In this document: piece by piece, positions 30,990 through 33,044 of the stretch
Layout of the letters: every line of letters begins with the position of its first letter
Position numbering within the stretch: position 1 is the stretch's first letter
NCBI GenBank assembly: GCA_018651605.1
Contig: JABIDS010000010.1
Coordinates: 96,053-129,096, forward strand
DNA: 33,044 nt
Origin: an archaeon
GTDB taxonomy: Archaea > Nanobdellota > Nanobdellia > Pacearchaeales > GW2011-AR1
Direction: 5' to 3'
Notes under the pieces: generated by a model
What the model saw: the letters and a program-made list of their open reading frames with translations, nothing else
What the model was told of the DNA's origin: nothing
The model's database searches: none
Translations under genes and position numbers: made by a program

Positions 30990-32675
30990 ATGAATCTAAA
31001 CTCAAAAAAAGTTCTTTTCGCAGCATGGGGTGCTGAAAATAAATCTGATTTTTATGCCTATCAAATGTGGGGGCACACTTTAAAAAAAGTTATTCCAAAA
31101 TTAGAATCATTTGATACAAAAGAGTATTATTTCAGAAATGGAAAAAAACCACTAAATCAAAAACTACTCAAATTAATAGCTCAACAAAAACCAGATGCAT
31201 TAGTAATGATTTTTTTCAATGACGAATTTACCCCAGAAACATTATCAAAAATAAAACAAATAAGTCCTCAAACAAAAACAATCCTAATCTCATGCGATGA
31301 AGATTTAAAATATCAAAACTTTTACAAATTCATCTCTTTATTTTTTGATATAAAATTAATCTCCCAAAAACCAGTTATACCTGAATACAAAAAAGACAAA
31401 TTAACAAATCTTTACTTTCACATGGATTATAATACTTACAAACTCAAACCAATAAAAACAAACTACAAATACGATGCAACATTCATTGGAAGACCAAAAG
31501 CAGATAGGGCAGAAATAATGCAACATCTAGCAGACAATGGAATAAAAATTGGACTTTTTGGTTGGGATTGGAACAATGACCCTAATTTAAAAAAATATTA
31601 TCAAGGATTCTTAAATGCAGAAGATTACAATAAAACACTTAATCAAACAAGAGTAAATCTATGTTTAACAAAAGCAGGCTACCAAGAAGAAGCAGGACTT
31701 TTCAATCTAAAAGGAAAAGCATTCGAAGTCGCATTAACAAGTTCATTTCAGTTAATAGAATACTTTCCAGCAATAACAGAACTCTTCAAACCAAAAAAAG
31801 AAATAGATACTTTCAAAACAAAACAAGAACTTTTAAAAAAAATTCAATATTATATAAAAAACAAAGAACAAAGAGAAAAAATTGCAGAAAATTCTTACAA
31901 AAGAGTAATGAAAGATTTCAATAGAGAAAAACATCTAAAGAAAATTTTCACAGAAATTTTCACAAAAAATCCTCCACAACAAAAACTCCCAAAAACAAAT
32001 AAAAAAATAATAACCCTATCAAAAAAACAACTAAAAAAATCAAAACAACAATTAATTCAAATAACAAAAAACTACGATTATATAAATTTTAAAACCAAAG
32101 ACACTCAAGATTCACAATTCAAAAACTACTTTCAATCATACGCTTTAGAAAAATCAAATAAAGATATTTCCTGCACAGACTACTACATCTCAAACAATTC
32201 CTTAGGAGACTACCTACTTTTCAGAGGAGACTGGGCATTCAGAAGATGTCCAAAAGAATTCCACAAACTATTAGACATAAATCAATTAATGGTAAAAAAA
32301 CAATTTTTCCTAAACAACTTAGAACAATTCAAAAACCTTACAAACAACAAACCTTTCAAATTAATAAACAAACAAAACACAATTTTCATTTCAATACCTT
32401 TAATAAAAATAAAAAAATTAAGAACAATAAATTATGAAGACATGACAAAAGCATTTGAAATAAGATTTATAGATAAACTTTTTTCATCAACCTCTAAAAA
32501 AAATATAATCTTCAGCTCATACCCCTACAACTTACTCCTACATTCAATAACAAAACCTTTTATCTTCAAACATTTAAAAAAATCAATTCTAAACAAAAAT
32601 AATTGGGATAAACTCATCCTTAACCAAAAATATCTTGGAAATTCTCTCTTAGCAAAATTTTTAAAAAAATTCTAA
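30990..32675 (+). CDS. CgeB-like glycosyltransferase with C-terminal extension
   Basis: A 561-residue protein. Residues 1-330 look like a GT-B glycosyltransferase of the CgeB/Glyco_trans_1_2 kind: a first Rossmann half (KKVLFAAWGAENKSD, DALVMIFFNDEFTPE, TILISCDED), then YDATFIGRPKADRAEIMQHL, GLFGWDW, and the donor-site segment LKGKAFEVALTSSFQLIEY, followed by the usual REKIAENSYKRVMKDF helix. Residues about 340-561 are a lysine-rich extension containing the motif SNNSLGDYLLFRGDWAF, which I do not recognise. Codons are extremely A/T- and C-rich, with almost no G in the final third. It has its own TATA-like box. It probably adds a sugar in the same surface-glycan pathway. Confidence 0.78.
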   Translation: MNLNSKKVLFAAWGAENKSDFYAYQMWGHTLKKVIPKLESFDTKEYYFRNGKKPLNQKLLKLIAQQKPDALVMIFFNDEFTPETLSKIKQISPQTKTILISCDEDLKYQNFYKFISLFFDIKLISQKPVIPEYKKDKLTNLYFHMDYNTYKLKPIKTNYKYDATFIGRPKADRAEIMQHLADNGIKIGLFGWDWNNDPNLKKYYQGFLNAEDYNKTLNQTRVNLCLTKAGYQEEAGLFNLKGKAFEVALTSSFQLIEYFPAITELFKPKKEIDTFKTKQELLKKIQYYIKNKEQREKIAENSYKRVMKDFNREKHLKKIFTEIFTKNPPQQKLPKTNKKIITLSKKQLKKSKQQLIQITKNYDYINFKTKDTQDSQFKNYFQSYALEKSNKDISCTDYYISNNSLGDYLLFRGDWAFRRCPKEFHKLLDINQLMVKKQFFLNNLEQFKNLTNNKPFKLINKQNTIFISIPLIKIKKLRTINYEDMTKAFEIRFIDKLFSSTSKKNIIFSSYPYNLLLHSITKPFIFKHLKKSILNKNNWDKLILNQKYLGNSLLAKFLKKF

Positions 32676-32759
32676 ATCATTTTTCAAAGATACATAGTCT
32701 TAACAAGAAATGCAGGAGGAATACCTAAAGAGTTAGAAAGAACGAATATTAAAGACTGA
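32676..32759 (+). pseudogene. Possible glycosyltransferase C-terminal relic
   Basis: Directly after the stop of the CgeB-like gene the same reading frame stays open for 27 more codons and encodes YIVLTRNAGGIPKELERTN before a TGA. The piece resembles the GGIPE-type donor-binding loop of GT4 glycosyltransferases (compare VVATDVGGIPEL). It could be a leftover of a decayed or recombined glycosyltransferase gene, or an accident of composition; it is too short to decide. Confidence 0.25.
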
Positions 32760-32796
32760 TAATTTAAAAGATTTCAGAAACTACTTCAAAACCTAA

Positions 32797-33044
32797 TCAA
32801 TCTATATGGGTTAAATGAGTTTCATGAGGCATCAGTTTACTAAAAGACTTCAATCCTCTTGCATATAACTTCTTTGATGTATCTTCTATTAAATAGAATT
32901 CAGGAAGAGAACAAACAAATGCAAAAAGTTCTTCCTCACCATTTAAAACACAAACCTTCCTTGTGTCAAGAAGGTTAAGGGCTACAGGATTAAGATCTGC
33001 TACGTATTTTCCACCTCCAGTCTCATAAATTTCAAGGCAATTAA
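32797..33044 (-). CDS. Unrecognised protein, 3' end only (runs off the window)
   Basis: The last 82 codons of a minus-strand reading frame that is open to the window edge and stops with TGA at 32797-32799. The visible part includes YETGGGKYVADLNPVALNLL, then CVLNGEEELFAF and EFYLIEDTSKKLYARGLKSF, and ends MPHETHLTHID. I do not recognise the family. It is too short for the minimum-length listing that revealed the other genes, but base use is more even than in the neighbouring genes and the protein reads like a real, mixed-composition globular domain. It sits where the local composition changes, so it may belong outside the glycan locus. Confidence 0.55.
   Translation of the reverse strand, partial: NCLEIYETGGGKYVADLNPVALNLLDTRKVCVLNGEEELFAFVCSLPEFYLIEDTSKKLYARGLKSFSKLMPHETHLTHID

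Noticed and set aside
32676-32796. Rho-independent-type terminator after the CgeB-like gene
   Set aside because: No convincing GC-rich hairpin followed by a T-run was seen; archaeal T-rich terminators cannot be told from the general AT richness here.
1-33044. CRISPR arrays, tRNA or rRNA genes, insertion sequences, long direct repeats
   Set aside because: None seen by eye. AT-rich runs recur, but only as promoter-like boxes. A tRNA or repeat scan could still find something short.

Overview
This window looks like part of an AT-rich archaeal genome, most likely a DPANN-type lineage (Woesearchaeota/Pacearchaeota-like; the lineage is a guess from style, not from a marker gene). The evidence is internal. 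Arginine is mostly AGA and isoleucine mostly ATA. Genes are packed with gaps of a few bases or overlapping stop codons, and start codons lack Shine-Dalgarno sequences. Seventeen starts have a TATA-like box centred about 25-28 bases upstream of the ATG, which is the geometry of leaderless archaeal transcripts. I see no rRNA, tRNA, CRISPR array, transposase or phage gene.

Almost every gene fits building or exporting a complex glycan or another small-molecule decoration. Left part (2-7366): a B12-type radical SAM enzyme followed by a glycosyltransferase; a HemN-family radical SAM enzyme and a second B12-type radical SAM enzyme on the minus strand; and a nucleotidyltransferase-PfkB kinase fusion resembling HldE with its domains swapped. 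Second part (7367-13918): a DJ-1/PfpI protein co-transcribed with a cupin-ThDP enzyme fusion, a small PQ-loop membrane protein, a methyltransferase, a PHP phosphoesterase with a second nucleotidyltransferase, and an HD phosphohydrolase.

Third part (13953-25288): a minus-strand operon of aminotransferase, B12-type radical SAM enzyme and glycosyltransferase; then a plus-strand run of a 68-residue protein, an acetolactate-synthase-like ThDP enzyme, two radical SAM/SPASM enzymes flanking an NDP-sugar dehydratase/epimerase, and a Wzx-like flippase. Right part (25272-33044): an inositol-monophosphatase-family enzyme; a two-gene ThDP system whose beta subunit is fused to a B12-binding radical SAM enzyme; a Nudix-like protein; a third SPASM radical SAM enzyme; a CgeB-like glycosyltransferase; and the 3' end of an unrecognised gene.

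In total there are eight radical SAM genes and three ThDP enzyme systems in 33 kb. My reading (inference) is that activated sugars are made by the kinase, nucleotidyltransferase, dehydratase and phosphatase genes, elaborated by ThDP carbon-carbon ligation, transamination and radical chemistry, assembled by three glycosyltransferases and flipped across the membrane by the Wzx-like protein. The most unusual items are the E1-beta::radical-SAM fusion next to a separate short E1-alpha, the cupin::ThDP fusion, the reversed HldE-like protein and the HemN with an intact CxxxCxxCxC motif far from any visible haem gene.
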